DNA from: Ruminococcus sp. 210702-SL.1.03 | GTDB lineage: Bacteria; Bacillota; Clostridia; Oscillospirales; Ruminococcaceae | Length of the DNA: 64,000 bases | Assembly: GCF_020559915.1 (NCBI RefSeq) | Contig: NZ_JAJCLZ010000012.1 | Span: 32,304 to 96,303, forward strand | Direction of reading: 5' to 3' | Shown here: positions 8,838 to 18,193 of the stretch, piece by piece | How positions within the stretch are numbered: the first letter of the stretch is position 1 | Layout of the letters: each line of letters begins with the position of its first letter | Position numbers and translations under genes: made by a program | The notes under the pieces: generated by a model | Told to the model about the DNA's origin: nothing | What the model saw: only the letters and a program-made list of their open reading frames with translations | The model's database searches: none

Positions 8838-9986
8838 TCAATCGGCGGGCACGATTTTCCGCGTGTACTCGTTCTCGAAAATGCCCGTGTTCATCTGCAT
8901 CAGCCGTACCGCGCGGTTCTCTATTGTCGCAATGTGCGCCGCCTGCGTCGAGCTTTTTTCCAGCTTTCGCAGCGATGTCGAGATCGGCAGATCGCCTTTC
9001 GCCCGCGCGATGATCTCCGCTCCGCGCTTGTTGAACGCCAGTATCCGCAGGCATGGCACGCCGTCAGTAAAGTCCGCTTTTTTCGCGCCGATAGCGAGAT
9101 GCAGTGCGCTTCGGCGTATCCGCGCGAGCGTGAAATTTCGCGGCTTGACTTGTGCAAGAAACGTTTGCAAGTTTTCGGCGGGCTGTTCGGCGGCGCGCAA
9201 AATCCTGTCCGCCAGATTTTCATTGATCTCGGGTGATCGCAAAAGCTGTTCGCGCGTGGCGGTCAGCAGGCGGTAATATATGGCGTTCTCGGCGGCGTGC
9301 GGGTGTTTTGGCGGCGCGATGTTTACGCCGTTCGGCAGATATTCTAGTGCATTACCCCCGTTTTGGATAGCCCCTCGCAGATATGAACCGCTTGCAAATC
9401 CGTCCTGCGGAGGAAAATCGTGCCCCGCGCCGATACGCTTTATAGGGATAATTTCTGCGTTAGGTGCATATTTTGACAATGCAGTTATATATTCACAGGC
9501 AAGCGTACTGTTCGGCGACGAAACCGCGGCGGCTATCTCTTCACCGTAGATCTCCAGCGTGGCGGCTTTGAGCGCGGCAGGGTAGGAAAGCCCTCCCGCA
9601 AGCGCGCGCTTTACCGCTTCACTGTCTGACAAATTCTGCATAGCGTTTGCGGTGTTTTTCAGTAGTTCGGCGCTTTCAAATTCGCTTCCGAACGCGAGCG
9701 CGTCAATGTTCAACTGTACTAAAATTTGTACAGCTGAGTCGGCAAACCAAGGCGCGGCAGAGCATGAAAACGGCGCGGGAAGTTCGATAACAAGGTCTGC
9801 ACCGTTTGCGACCGCCGCCGCCGCACGCTCGTGCTTTGAGCATATCGCAGTTTCGCCGCGCTGTACCGCCGCACCGCTCATGGCTACGGCGATGTGGCTT
9901 GCCCCGCGCCTGCGCGCCTCGGCTATCAAATATGCGTGCCCCTTGTGAAAGGGGTTGAATTCCGCTACGATACCTGCTGTAAACAC
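8838..9986 (-). CDS. tmcAL: tRNA(Met) cytidine acetate ligase TmcAL
   Basis: A nucleotidyltransferase-fold enzyme (YlbM family) that activates acetate with ATP and acetylates the wobble cytidine of elongator tRNA-Met. The N-terminus has GIVAEFNPFHKGH, with the HxGH adenylyl-transfer motif, and a later MSG segment. Family members end with the alpha-helical region seen here. The start preferred is GTG at 9986: the ATG at 9992 lies only two bases after GGAGG, whereas the GTG has eight-base spacing and matches the usual short N-terminus. The next gene, divergent, is acetate kinase, which also handles acetate; this pairing is common in Firmicutes. Confidence 0.9.
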   Translation of the reverse strand: MFTAGIVAEFNPFHKGHAYLIAEARRRGASHIAVAMSGAAVQRGETAICSKHERAAAAVANGADLVIELPAPFSCSAAPWFADSAVQILVQLNIDALAFGSEFESAELLKNTANAMQNLSDSEAVKRALAGGLSYPAALKAATLEIYGEEIAAAVSSPNSTLACEYITALSKYAPNAEIIPIKRIGAGHDFPPQDGFASGSYLRGAIQNGGNALEYLPNGVNIAPPKHPHAAENAIYYRLLTATREQLLRSPEINENLADRILRAAEQPAENLQTFLAQVKPRNFTLARIRRSALHLAIGAKKADFTDGVPCLRILAFNKRGAEIIARAKGDLPISTSLRKLEKSSTQAAHIATIENRAVRLMQMNTGIFENEYTRKIVPAD

Positions 9987-10072
9987 CGACATTTCCTCCG
10001 TGAATAATTTTACATTTAATGACTAAAATCGGCGGCAAAATTTGTGCAAAACGTCGAAGATGGGAAATGCAC

Positions 10073-10101
10073 TTGAAAAATCGCCGCAAAGTTGCTATAA
10101 T
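10073..10101 (+). promoter_or_regulatory. Sigma-A-type promoter of ackA
   Basis: TTGAAA at 10073-10078 and TATAAT at 10096-10101 with a 17-base spacer. Transcription would start about 80 bases before ackA, leaving a leader. Confidence 0.82.
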
Positions 10102-10185
10102 AATAGTATATTGGATTTTTGCGTCCTTGTCAAGGGCGCAGGCGTACAAATCCGTAAGAATAATTCCGAAAAGGGGTCTTTAAAA

Positions 10186-11385
10186 ATGAAAATATTGGTT
10201 GTAAACGCCGGTTCTTCATCGCTGAAATATCAGCTTCTCGATATGACCGACGAATCAGTTATCGCAAAGGGCAACTGCGACCGTATCGGCATCGGCGGAC
10301 ACATCTCGCATAAGACCGGCGACGGCAGAAAGATCGAGCAGGACTGCGATTTCCCTACCCATACCGAGGCTTTTGAGAAGCTAGTTGAGGTGCTCACCAC
10401 CGGCGAGGGCAAGGTTCTCGACTCTATGAGCGAGGTTTCGGCTGTCGGCCACAGAATAGTTCAGGGCGCTGAGGTTTTCAAGGAAACCTGCATCGCTACC
10501 GACGAAGTTATCGACAAGATCGATGAGCTGGCTGAGCTTGCTCCCGTACATAACCACCCCCACGCGCTCGCCCTGCGCGCCTGCAAGGCAGTTCTCCCTG
10601 AGGGCGTTCCGCAGGTAGTAGTTTTCGACACCGCGTTCCATTCCACCATGCCCCGCAAGGCTTATCTCTATGGTCTGCCTTACGAGTGCTATAAAGATCT
10701 GCACGTTAGAAAATACGGCTTCCACGGCACTTCTCACAGATTTGTTTCGGCTGAGCTGGCTAAGCTGATGGGCAAGAAGCCCGAGGAGCTGAAGATAGTT
10801 TCCTGCCACCTCGGCAACGGCTCTTCCATCACCGCAGTTGACGGCGGCAAGAGCGTTGATACCACTATGGGCTTCACCCCCCTTGACGGACTAATCATGG
10901 GTACTCGCTGCGGCTCTGTTGACCCCTCGGCTATCGACTTCGTTGAGAAAAAGAAGGGTTTCACCCCCGACGAAATGACCTCTTACATGAATAAGAAGTC
11001 GGGCTTCCTCGGAATCTCCGGTGTTTCTTCCGACAACCGCGACATCAGCAAGGCTGCGGAAGAGGGCAACGAGCGCTGCAAGATGGTAAACGAGATGTTC
11101 ACCTACGAGATCAAGAAGTACATCGGCGGTTATGCGGCTGCTATGGGCGGTCTTGACGCTGTACTTTTCACCGGCGGTATCGGCGAAAACGACGCTCCTA
11201 CCAGAGCAAATTCCTGCGAGGGTCTTGAGTTTCTCGGAATAAAGATCGACCCCGAAAAGAACAAGGTAAGAGGCGAAGTTTGCAAGATCTCTACCGATGA
11301 TTCTAAGGTTCAGGTTTGGGTAGTTCCGACTAACGAAGAGCTGCTTATCGCAAGAGATACGCTCGCTATCGTTGAGAAGATGTAA
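10186..11385 (+). CDS. ackA: Acetate kinase
   Basis: Reversible transfer of phosphate between acetyl phosphate and ADP, giving ATP and acetate in fermentation. The 399-residue protein starts MKILVVNAGSSSLKYQ, the ASKHA-fold phosphate-binding motif. It has HRIVQGAE (substrate Arg), VFDTAFHSTMP (catalytic Asp), KYGFHGTSH, HLGNGSS and a C-terminal FTGGIGEN adenosine motif. The ATG at 10186 has AAGGGG upstream; the longer open frame from 10042 crosses the promoter and is rejected. No phosphotransacetylase gene is adjacent. It is transcribed alone, between its own promoter and a strong terminator. Confidence 0.96.
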   Translation: MKILVVNAGSSSLKYQLLDMTDESVIAKGNCDRIGIGGHISHKTGDGRKIEQDCDFPTHTEAFEKLVEVLTTGEGKVLDSMSEVSAVGHRIVQGAEVFKETCIATDEVIDKIDELAELAPVHNHPHALALRACKAVLPEGVPQVVVFDTAFHSTMPRKAYLYGLPYECYKDLHVRKYGFHGTSHRFVSAELAKLMGKKPEELKIVSCHLGNGSSITAVDGGKSVDTTMGFTPLDGLIMGTRCGSVDPSAIDFVEKKKGFTPDEMTSYMNKKSGFLGISGVSSDNRDISKAAEEGNERCKMVNEMFTYEIKKYIGGYAAAMGGLDAVLFTGGIGENDAPTRANSCEGLEFLGIKIDPEKNKVRGEVCKISTDDSKVQVWVVPTNEELLIARDTLAIVEKM

Positions 11386-11413
11386 TTTCGTACAATAATT
11401 ATACGCAATAATT

Positions 11414-11452
11414 CAAGAGCCATTCACTTTTTTCGGGTGAATGGCTCTGTTT
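11414..11452. terminator. Bidirectional terminator between ackA and the helicase gene
   Basis: Long stem agagccattcac/gtgaatggctct followed by GTTTTTATTT, between convergent genes. Confidence 0.88.
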
Positions 11453-13690
11453 TTATTTGATATTTCCGTTCATATTTTCAATTCGCGCTAACATTTCTGA
11501 GATGTTCAGCACGCCGTAAGCAAAGCCCTTGCGCACCAGCTCGTCGGGCACATACTGATCGTACTTTTCAAATTCAGGAACTTCGCCGGGGTAAAGCAGC
11601 TCCATCGGGTCAAGCGGTTTGGCGGCTTCTTCGTGCAATATCTGCCAAAATTCCTGCTCGCTGACTTTCATTTTAAACTGTATGAAGTACGGGCGGGAAG
11701 AGTCCATGCCTTTTAGACCCAGCCGCGCGCCGCACCGCAGTTTTAAGAAGCGCTCCATCGCGAGAAATGCGTATGTTCCCAGCCATGGGAATAAGCACCA
11801 CATATCTCCGCCCAGGCAGATCAGCGGTTTGTACGCCGAACCAGAATTATCTGCACTATGACGCGCCTGCTGCAAGCGCGCCGCGGCATTTTTCATGAGG
11901 TAGGGGAAGCTTTTTTGCTCGCGCAGCACCTGCCGCATACGCTCGAGGATCTTCGTGTTGATGTCGCCGGGGCATTCGCCGAAATAGGCGGGCACTTTGC
12001 CTTTGACTTGCTCGCAGTAGACGAGCTTGCGCTTGCGGTCAACTTCCTCAACTATCCAAACGTGCCCCGCAATGGCGATCTTGTCGCCCGCAGGCGGCGG
12101 CTTCACGATAGTTCCCAACTCGTGCGAACCGCAGCGGACGGTGTATTCTTCATTTTCTTGGAAAACCGCATAGAATTTGAAAGAGTTGACGATTCGCTCA
12201 CCCGCAATGCCGACTATCAATCCGCCGCGCTCGGTGCGCTGTATGTGATCGTTTTCCAGCATATGGCGCAGTAATATCTTGTAATCGTCGCGAGAGATAC
12301 ACTTGAATTGGTTGAGCGTCAGCACGCGCGAAGCCAGCTCCGCCGCCGTCATCTCGCCGCAGGAAGCCAGCGTGCTCATCGTTTGGTGGAAAAGCAGGCT
12401 GAACGGCAGTTTGCCCTCGGCGGGCGGCTCTACCCAGCGTTCCTCAAGGTAGCTTTGCACCAACGCGATGCCTTGCAAAAGTTTCCACGGAATGGTGGTC
12501 GGCAGCATGGCGCGCGCTTCGGGCATTTCCTCGCGGATAACGAACCACATTTCGGGCGGCAGACCTCTCCTGCCAGTTCGTCCCATGCGCTGTAAAAATG
12601 AGGAGACCGTAAACGGCGCGTCCAGCTGAAAGGCGCGCTCAAGCCTGCCGATGTCTATGCCGAGCTCGAGTGTGGCGGTCGTGACGGTTGTCTGAAACTG
12701 CTCGTCGTCTTTCATTATCTCCTCGGCGGTCTCGCGGTATGAGGCGGAGAGGTTGCCGTGGTGTATCAAAAATCGGTCGCGCTCCTGCTTCGCCTCGCAG
12801 TATTGCCGCAGGGTAGTGGTGACAGCCTCGCATTCTTCGCGCGAGTTGACGAAAACAAGGCACTTTTTGCCGCGCGTGTGCTCGAAAATGTAGCCGATAC
12901 CGGGGTCGGCGGAGTCTGGTGCGCGGTCGGTGACGCTGTCAAGCTCGGGCAGAGCGTTCGCAATAGGTTTGCCGTCGGAAGCCTGCGGGCCTTGAATATA
13001 AAAATGCTCCATCGAAAGCCGCCACTTCGTGCCTTTGCTCTCGATCTTTGGGACGATCGTGCCCCTGCCCGTGCCCGCCGAGAGAAATTCGCCCGCCTTT
13101 TGCGGGTCGCCAATGGTCGCCGAAAGCCCTATTCTCCGCGGGTTCACGCCCGCCATTCGAGAAAGCCGCTCGATAAGGCAGAGTGTCTGTCCGCCGCGGT
13201 CGCCGCGCATCAGCGAGTGCACCTCGTCGATCACGATGAACCGCAGGTCGCCAAAAAGTCTTGAAATTGCAGCGTGTTTGCGTAGCAGCATCGCTTCGAG
13301 CGACTCGGGCGTGATCTGGAGAATGCCCGAGGGATTTTTCAGCATTTTGCTTTTGTGTGACTGTGAAACGTCGCCGTGCCAGTGCCAAACGGGTATGTCC
13401 GCCTCGGCGCAGAGGTCGTTCAGCCGTGTGAATTGGTCATTGATGAGCGCTTTTAGCGGGCCGATGTAGATCGCGCCGACAGAGGTCGGCATATCTTCGG
13501 AAAAGAGGGTGAGTATCGGGAAAAAAGCCGCCTCGGTCTTGCCCGAAGCGGTCGAGGCGGAGAGTAAAACGTTTTCGCTGGTGTTGAATATTGCGTCGCC
13601 TGCCGCCATCTGTATCGCCCGCAGAGATTCCCAGCCGTTTTGGTAGATAAAATCTTGTATAAAAGGTGCGTATCTGTTAAAAATGTCCAT
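11453..13690 (-). CDS. Lhr-like SF2 DEAD/DEAH-box helicase (BrxHI-like)
   Basis: ATP-dependent helicase of the Lhr-core type, 745 residues. Motif I is TASGKTEAA with Lys51, motif II is DEVH at 155-158, motif III is SAT, and motif VI is QRMGRTGRRG. The C-terminal third is an extra domain without a recognised motif. It is the last gene of a three-gene operon, 12 bases after the BrxC/BrxD-like ATPase and downstream of a TerB-domain protein. Type 2 BREX loci pair a related helicase (BrxHI) with BrxD, so the two genes resemble that pair without the rest of BREX. Role inferred: DNA remodelling for defence or repair. Expected substrate is duplex DNA or an R-loop; unproven. Confidence 0.8.
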   Translation of the reverse strand: MDIFNRYAPFIQDFIYQNGWESLRAIQMAAGDAIFNTSENVLLSASTASGKTEAAFFPILTLFSEDMPTSVGAIYIGPLKALINDQFTRLNDLCAEADIPVWHWHGDVSQSHKSKMLKNPSGILQITPESLEAMLLRKHAAISRLFGDLRFIVIDEVHSLMRGDRGGQTLCLIERLSRMAGVNPRRIGLSATIGDPQKAGEFLSAGTGRGTIVPKIESKGTKWRLSMEHFYIQGPQASDGKPIANALPELDSVTDRAPDSADPGIGYIFEHTRGKKCLVFVNSREECEAVTTTLRQYCEAKQERDRFLIHHGNLSASYRETAEEIMKDDEQFQTTVTTATLELGIDIGRLERAFQLDAPFTVSSFLQRMGRTGRRGLPPEMWFVIREEMPEARAMLPTTIPWKLLQGIALVQSYLEERWVEPPAEGKLPFSLLFHQTMSTLASCGEMTAAELASRVLTLNQFKCISRDDYKILLRHMLENDHIQRTERGGLIVGIAGERIVNSFKFYAVFQENEEYTVRCGSHELGTIVKPPPAGDKIAIAGHVWIVEEVDRKRKLVYCEQVKGKVPAYFGECPGDINTKILERMRQVLREQKSFPYLMKNAAARLQQARHSADNSGSAYKPLICLGGDMWCLFPWLGTYAFLAMERFLKLRCGARLGLKGMDSSRPYFIQFKMKVSEQEFWQILHEEAAKPLDPMELLYPGEVPEFEKYDQYVPDELVRKGFAYGVLNISEMLARIENMNGNIK

Positions 13691-13702
13691 AAGTCACAGC
13701 CC

Positions 13703-15022
13703 TCAGATCTCAAATTCCGCGAAATCTTCCGCCGTCTGCTGCGCCTGTTCCTCAAGCGCAGGCTTTGCAAATTCAAATTTCTCAGAATTTAGCAGACTGC
13801 GAACGTCGAGCTGCGGGTTTTGATAGGTGATGTCGAGCAGCTCGATGAAGTCGCGAATGACCTCGCGCGGCGTGATGTTCGTGTCTGCGCCGACTCGGCT
13901 GTACTCGATCTTAATAAAATCTATCAGATCTTCTTGCTGTAACCTGTTCTCGTAGCCGAAAAGCCCCGAGTGAATGTCCTCCAGTTTCTCGATCAGCACC
14001 AGCATTTCCTCGTAAGTCAGCGGCGAAAGCTTGATGACTGGCGCGAGCATATCGCTTACCTCGCCTCCAAACCGCCCCTCCGCAAGCCGTGAACGCAGCG
14101 CCTCGTAGCTGTAAACGCCGCGCCGCGTGTCCTCAATGCACTGCGGCGTGCCGCACATGATTATGCCGATGTACTTCGCCTTGCCTTGAAGCGTATCGTT
14201 GTACATTGTCAATATTTTTTCATAATTGTACTGACGCGTTATGCTGTTGGGTATTTTGTAAATATTGACCAGTTCGTCAATCAGTATAAGCATTCCGGAA
14301 TATCCTGCCATTTTCAGAAAAGCCGAGAAAAGCTTGATATATTCGTACCAATCTTCGTCAGTAATGATGATGTTCACGCCCAGCTCGCTTTTCGCTTCGG
14401 TTTTTGTTGCGTACTCGCCGCGAAACCACTTGACGACCTTGCCTTTAGTTTCGTCGTCGCCCTCGGCAAACGCGCGGTAGTAGAGGGTCAGCAGGCGCGA
14501 AAAATCGAAGCCGTGCACCATTTCGTTCAGCGAATTGATGACCGCGTAGATCTTCTTCTCGACCGCCTTTTCAAACTCGAGCGAGTCGGGAGTAAGGTCG
14601 CTTTCGGCAGCGGTTTCGGTCTGCACGGCGTTTATCCACCTGTCCAAGATCAGCGTCAGCGCGCCACCCTCGGGACGTGTTTTCGTGGAAATATTTCGTA
14701 TGAGTTCATTGTAAGTGGCAAGGCCTTGACCCTTCGTACCCTGCAAACGTCTTTCGGGCGAAAGGTCAGCGTCGCAAACTACGAAATTTCGGTCCATAAC
14801 GTAATTTCGTATAGTTTGCAGCAGGAAACTTTTACCGCTTCCGTACTTGCCCATTATAAATCTGAACGAAGCGCCGCCGTCCGCGATTATGTCAACATCG
14901 TGCAGCAGAGCGTTGATCTCGTTTTCCCTGCCGACCGTGATGTATGGCAGACCTATTCTCGGCACAACGCCGCCTTTGAGTGAATTTATTAAAGTTGCCG
15001 CAATCCTCTTAGGTATCTTCAT
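13703..15022 (-). CDS. BrxC/BrxD-like P-loop ATPase (DUF2791-type)
   Basis: A 439-residue AAA-like ATPase resembling the BREX BrxC/BrxD ATP-binding family. It begins with a basic helix and GLPYITVGRENE, then Walker A GKYGSGKS with Lys64, and an acidic Walker B MLILIDELVNIYK near residue 245. A sensor-like CGTPQ segment follows. The start codon overlaps the stop of the TerB-domain gene (ATGA, 15019-15022), and the helicase gene follows after 12 bases, so the three proteins are probably made together. In BREX type 2 the equivalent protein is needed for phage exclusion; here no PglX methylase or PglZ phosphatase is present. Function in this trio is inferred only. Confidence 0.75.
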   Translation of the reverse strand: MKIPKRIAATLINSLKGGVVPRIGLPYITVGRENEINALLHDVDIIADGGASFRFIMGKYGSGKSFLLQTIRNYVMDRNFVVCDADLSPERRLQGTKGQGLATYNELIRNISTKTRPEGGALTLILDRWINAVQTETAAESDLTPDSLEFEKAVEKKIYAVINSLNEMVHGFDFSRLLTLYYRAFAEGDDETKGKVVKWFRGEYATKTEAKSELGVNIIITDEDWYEYIKLFSAFLKMAGYSGMLILIDELVNIYKIPNSITRQYNYEKILTMYNDTLQGKAKYIGIIMCGTPQCIEDTRRGVYSYEALRSRLAEGRFGGEVSDMLAPVIKLSPLTYEEMLVLIEKLEDIHSGLFGYENRLQQEDLIDFIKIEYSRVGADTNITPREVIRDFIELLDITYQNPQLDVRSLLNSEKFEFAKPALEEQAQQTAEDFAEFEI

Positions 15023-16560
15023 GGCTTTATCAGTCCTTTCAGCTCCTCAAGATAGTCCTCAATAACGTTAGGAATGTCGCTTTCAAATTCTAATACTGTA
15101 TCGTCAAACATATCAAAAAGCTTATCGTTTATACTGTCTGCAATTACTGAGATCATAAGCATTCTACTCTTTGCAAAATCTCTAACGCTTTTCTCATCTT
15201 TATATATAATTAGTTTCAAAAATTCGTATTCATTATCATCAAGCGGCAATTCATCGCTTGCCAATTTATCATCATTCATCTGTTCAGCAGAAATATCATC
15301 AATGTTAATATCTTCGAGTTCAGTTTTGTCAAACGCCTCTTCTTCGGTGATAAGCTTCTCGCAAGTAACGTCCGCAGCAGCGCGAATTTGCCCGAGTTTT
15401 GAAATGTCTATCGTGATCTCGCGCGGCGGCTCAAGCTCTTTTTCAATAGTCTTTTTAACACTCAAACTGCTTCTTTCGCTGATAATTTTTTCAATGATCT
15501 GCTCGAACGTTTTCGTTATCTTGTCGGGCTTTAAGTATGGTTCAACGCCTAATTTCACGCGCAGAGCACGGTCAACAGCCTTGACGAGCGTGCCAAGTTC
15601 GGTGCTTTTCTTGCGGCTTCCGTAATATTTTTCGCAAGTCCAGAAACCGTTTTCGCAGCGGTATTTCTGCACGCCGCTTACCGAATATTCGTAATTATCG
15701 CGTTTTATGCGGTCGAAAAACACCGCCGAGCTGAACATATAGTACGAGATCGAAGCACGTTTTCCGAAAAGTTTTTCGCAATATCCGTGTTTTCGGTTCT
15801 TTGCGTAGTATTCGCAGACTTTTCTGAACACCTCGCAGATCGCTTTTTCGGCGATGTCTGAGTAGTTCTTGTACAGCTTAGAGCGGTCGATCCGATAGTT
15901 CGAAAGCTCTGTAATTGCTGAGAAAAGTGTATCGTCATCCGTATCCGCACAGTTCTCCAATGCAAGCACGTTTTTGTCAAAATCGGTGCGCGCAAGGTCG
16001 GTGATAAGTTGCGGGTCGAGGTCGTAATAGACAGCGAAATCGTTTAACCAAAGCTTCATGTAATTCTCGATACGGTTGTCGATCTTGCCGAAATTTTCAC
16101 GAAAATCCTGCAATTTTACGAAACCGTCTTTCGGTTCTGTTGAGCCGATGCCGTTCAGAAGTTCATAAATGTAGACGAATGCGAACGCAAGCGGCGCAGG
16201 ATCATACTGCCCATGGCGAATTTTAGTGCGCCATGAAAAATATCCACGCAGTTGTTCGTCGTTCATATCGCGATACGTAGGGTAATATCTTACAAAATCA
16301 CCGTAATATTCATAATCGTCCTCGAAGGCTTCCATAAATTTTGCCTGTTTATAGAAGATTTCGGCGGTCGACATATCCAATGAATGGTAGCTTCGCGCGA
16401 TAGCCTTCATTTTGCGGTACTTAGGCGGCGTGAAATTTTTCATCTTCGAGGCGGGTATAAGTATAGGCTGGTCGGTGTAGACTTTTTCGGAAAAGTTTCG
16501 GCTGTTATTCTGTCGCAAGTCTTCCATTATCTTGCTGATTATCTCTTTTGTGTCTGCCAA
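15019..16560 (-). CDS. TerB_N/TerB_C domain protein
   Basis: A 513-residue cytoplasmic protein with a TerB_N-type block in its N-terminal half (YPTYRDMNDEQLRGYFSWR, then FAFVYIYELLNGIG) and a TerB_C-type block past the middle (SYYMFSSAVFF, then FWTCEKYYG). Such proteins occur in predicted stress or DNA-processing complexes with ATPases and helicases. The start chosen is TTG at 16560, preceded by GGAGGTG; upstream in-frame ATG codons lie before the promoter. It is the first gene of the operon and carries the promoter. The acidic C-terminal region is low in complexity. Function is not known experimentally. Confidence 0.72.
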   Translation of the reverse strand: MADTKEIISKIMEDLRQNNSRNFSEKVYTDQPILIPASKMKNFTPPKYRKMKAIARSYHSLDMSTAEIFYKQAKFMEAFEDDYEYYGDFVRYYPTYRDMNDEQLRGYFSWRTKIRHGQYDPAPLAFAFVYIYELLNGIGSTEPKDGFVKLQDFRENFGKIDNRIENYMKLWLNDFAVYYDLDPQLITDLARTDFDKNVLALENCADTDDDTLFSAITELSNYRIDRSKLYKNYSDIAEKAICEVFRKVCEYYAKNRKHGYCEKLFGKRASISYYMFSSAVFFDRIKRDNYEYSVSGVQKYRCENGFWTCEKYYGSRKKSTELGTLVKAVDRALRVKLGVEPYLKPDKITKTFEQIIEKIISERSSLSVKKTIEKELEPPREITIDISKLGQIRAAADVTCEKLITEEEAFDKTELEDINIDDISAEQMNDDKLASDELPLDDNEYEFLKLIIYKDEKSVRDFAKSRMLMISVIADSINDKLFDMFDDTVLEFESDIPNVIEDYLEELKGLIKP

Positions 16561-16594
16561 TTCTGTCCACCTCCGCTCGCGATATACCTTATAT

Positions 16595-16623
16595 ATTATA
16601 GCACCCTTGCGTGCAAATGTCAA
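16595..16623 (-). promoter_or_regulatory. Promoter of the TerB-ATPase-helicase operon
   Basis: On the minus strand TTGACA (16623-16618) and TATAAT (16600-16595) are separated by 17 bases, close to consensus. This suggests constitutive housekeeping-sigma expression. Confidence 0.85.
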
Positions 16624-16669
16624 CATATGTTCGCGGTTGCTCGGGCGAAAAAAATTCATAAAATATCTA

Positions 16670-16698
16670 TTGACAACCTTAAAATCAGAGAGTATTAT
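16670..16698 (+). promoter_or_regulatory. Promoter of the ilvA T-box transcript
   Basis: TTGACA at 16670-16675 and TATTAT at 16693-16698, 17-base spacer. It is divergent from the TerB operon promoter, with about 45 bases between the two -35 boxes. Confidence 0.78.
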
Positions 16699-16704
16699 AT
16701 TAGT

Positions 16705-16957
16705 ATATTCAAAAGCTGCGACGGGAACGGAGCAGGGAAATGCCTTACAGAGAGCGGCAGTCTGGTGTAATGCCGCAGGAAAGCCCTGAGCAGATCATCC
16801 CCGAGCCTGCGGAGTGAATGTTTTTCTTTAGCTTCGCACGTTTCCTGCGTTAAAGGATAATGAGTGGCTGCATTTTGCGGCAAACGAAGTGGTAACACGG
16901 AGAATTTTTACGTCTTCGCCTTCGATTTTTATCGAGAGCGGAGATTTTTTATTTTGT
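16705..16957 (+). ncRNA. T-box riboswitch leader of ilvA
   Basis: A long structured leader fills the roughly 320-base gap before ilvA. Stem I extends from about 16715 to 16825 and contains the conserved AGAGAG region near 16750. The 3' side reads GAGCAGATCATCCCC, where ATC is a plausible isoleucine specifier. The T-box proper is the AACGAAGTGGTAACACGG segment near 16881-16900, which carries the UGGUAC-like bulge that pairs with the uncharged tRNA 3' end. A competing terminator (cttcgcc...ggcgaag-like stem then ATTTTTTATTTT) lies at 16913-16955. Uncharged tRNA-Ile would favour the antiterminator and switch on ilvA. The specifier assignment is inferred and needs folding. Confidence 0.8.
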
Positions 16958-16981
16958 ATGGAAAGGTATTGGTGGTAATTT

Positions 16982-18181
16982 ATGCTGACTCTGGATAAAG
17001 TCTATAAGGCTTCTCACGTTCTGAAAGAGGTGCTCGCGCCTACTCAGTGCATCAAAGCAAAAAAGATCAATCCTGACGCTGACGTTTACCTCAAAACGGA
17101 AAATTTGCAGGTAACAGGTTCGTTTAAGGTGAGAGGTGCGTATTTCAAAATTTCCCAGCTTACAGATGAGGAGAAAGCAAGGGGAGTTATCGCCTGTTCC
17201 GCTGGAAACCATGCTCAGGGCGTTGCGCTTGCCGCTAAAAAGAATGGCATAAAAGCCGTAATTTGCCTGCCAGACGGCGCGCCGATCTCTAAGGTCGAGG
17301 CGACCAGAAGCTATGGCGCTGAGATCTGCCTTGTTCCGGGCGTTTATGACGACGCTTACAACAAAGCGCTCCAGCTTAAAGAGGAAAATAATTACACATT
17401 TATACATCCCTTTGACGACGAAAACGTTATCGCAGGTCAGGGAACTATCGGCCTTGAGCTGCTCGAACAGCTTCCCGACCTTGACGCAGTAGTCGTTCCC
17501 GTCGGCGGCGGCGGACTTATCTCGGGCGTTGCCTTCGCGCTGAAATCGCTCAATCCTAACATTAAGGTCTACGGCGTTCAGGCAACTGGTGCACCTTCTA
17601 TGGTAAATTCTCTCAAAGACGATAAGATCGAGTGCCTCGATTCTGTTTCGACCATCGCAGACGGCATCAAGGTAAAAGAGCCGGGCGAGCACACTTTCGA
17701 GCTTTGCAAGAAGTACGTTGACGACGTTGTTACCGTTAGCGACGATGAAATTTCCTCGGCTATCCTCGCGCTGATCGAGCAGCATAAGCTTATCGCAGAG
17801 GGCGCGGGCGCGGTCTCCGTTGCGGCGGTAATGTTTAACAAAGTTCCCGTAAAGGGCAAAAAGGTCGTTTGCCTTGTTTCGGGCGGCAACATCGACGTTA
17901 CTATCCTTTCGCGCGTCATCAAGCGCGGTCTGCTCAAGTCCGGCCGCTCCGACACACTCACTATCCAGCTAGAGGACAAGCCCGGTCAGCTGAGAGATGT
18001 TTCCAAACTCATTGCAGACCTCGGCGGCAACGTTGTTTCCGTTCACCACGAGCGCGCCAGCGAGGACAGCGACATCACCGACTGCATACTCCGCATAGTT
18101 CTCGAAACCAGAAATTACGAGCACAAGGCTGAGATAAGAAAGGCTCTTACCGATGCAGGCTTCAAGCTAGTAAACAAGTAA
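16982..18181 (+). CDS. ilvA: Threonine ammonia-lyase (threonine dehydratase) with ACT domain
   Basis: PLP enzyme that deaminates threonine to 2-oxobutanoate via 2-aminocrotonate, the first committed step to isoleucine. The 399-residue protein has the PLP-lysine motif TGSFKVRGA (Lys49), SAGNHAQG, the phosphate-cup glycine loop [11 protein letters not shown], and a C-terminal ACT domain from about 325. The length fits the short form with one ACT domain. Control by the upstream T-box with an apparent Ile specifier points to a biosynthetic role rather than threonine catabolism. A NUDIX gene and ridA follow in the same direction. Confidence 0.93.
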   Translation: MLTLDKVYKASHVLKEVLAPTQCIKAKKINPDADVYLKTENLQVTGSFKVRGAYFKISQLTDEEKARGVIACSAGNHAQGVALAAKKNGIKAVICLPDGAPISKVEATRSYGAEICLVPGVYDDAYNKALQLKEENNYTFIHPFDDENVIAGQGTIGLELLEQLPDLDAVVVPVGGGGLISGVAFALKSLNPNIKVYGVQATGAPSMVNSLKDDKIECLDSVSTIADGIKVKEPGEHTFELCKKYVDDVVTVSDDEISSAILALIEQHKLIAEGAGAVSVAAVMFNKVPVKGKKVVCLVSGGNIDVTILSRVIKRGLLKSGRSDTLTIQLEDKPGQLRDVSKLIADLGGNVVSVHHERASEDSDITDCILRIVLETRNYEHKAEIRKALTDAGFKLVNK

Positions 18182-18193
18182 TAGGCGGCAGAT

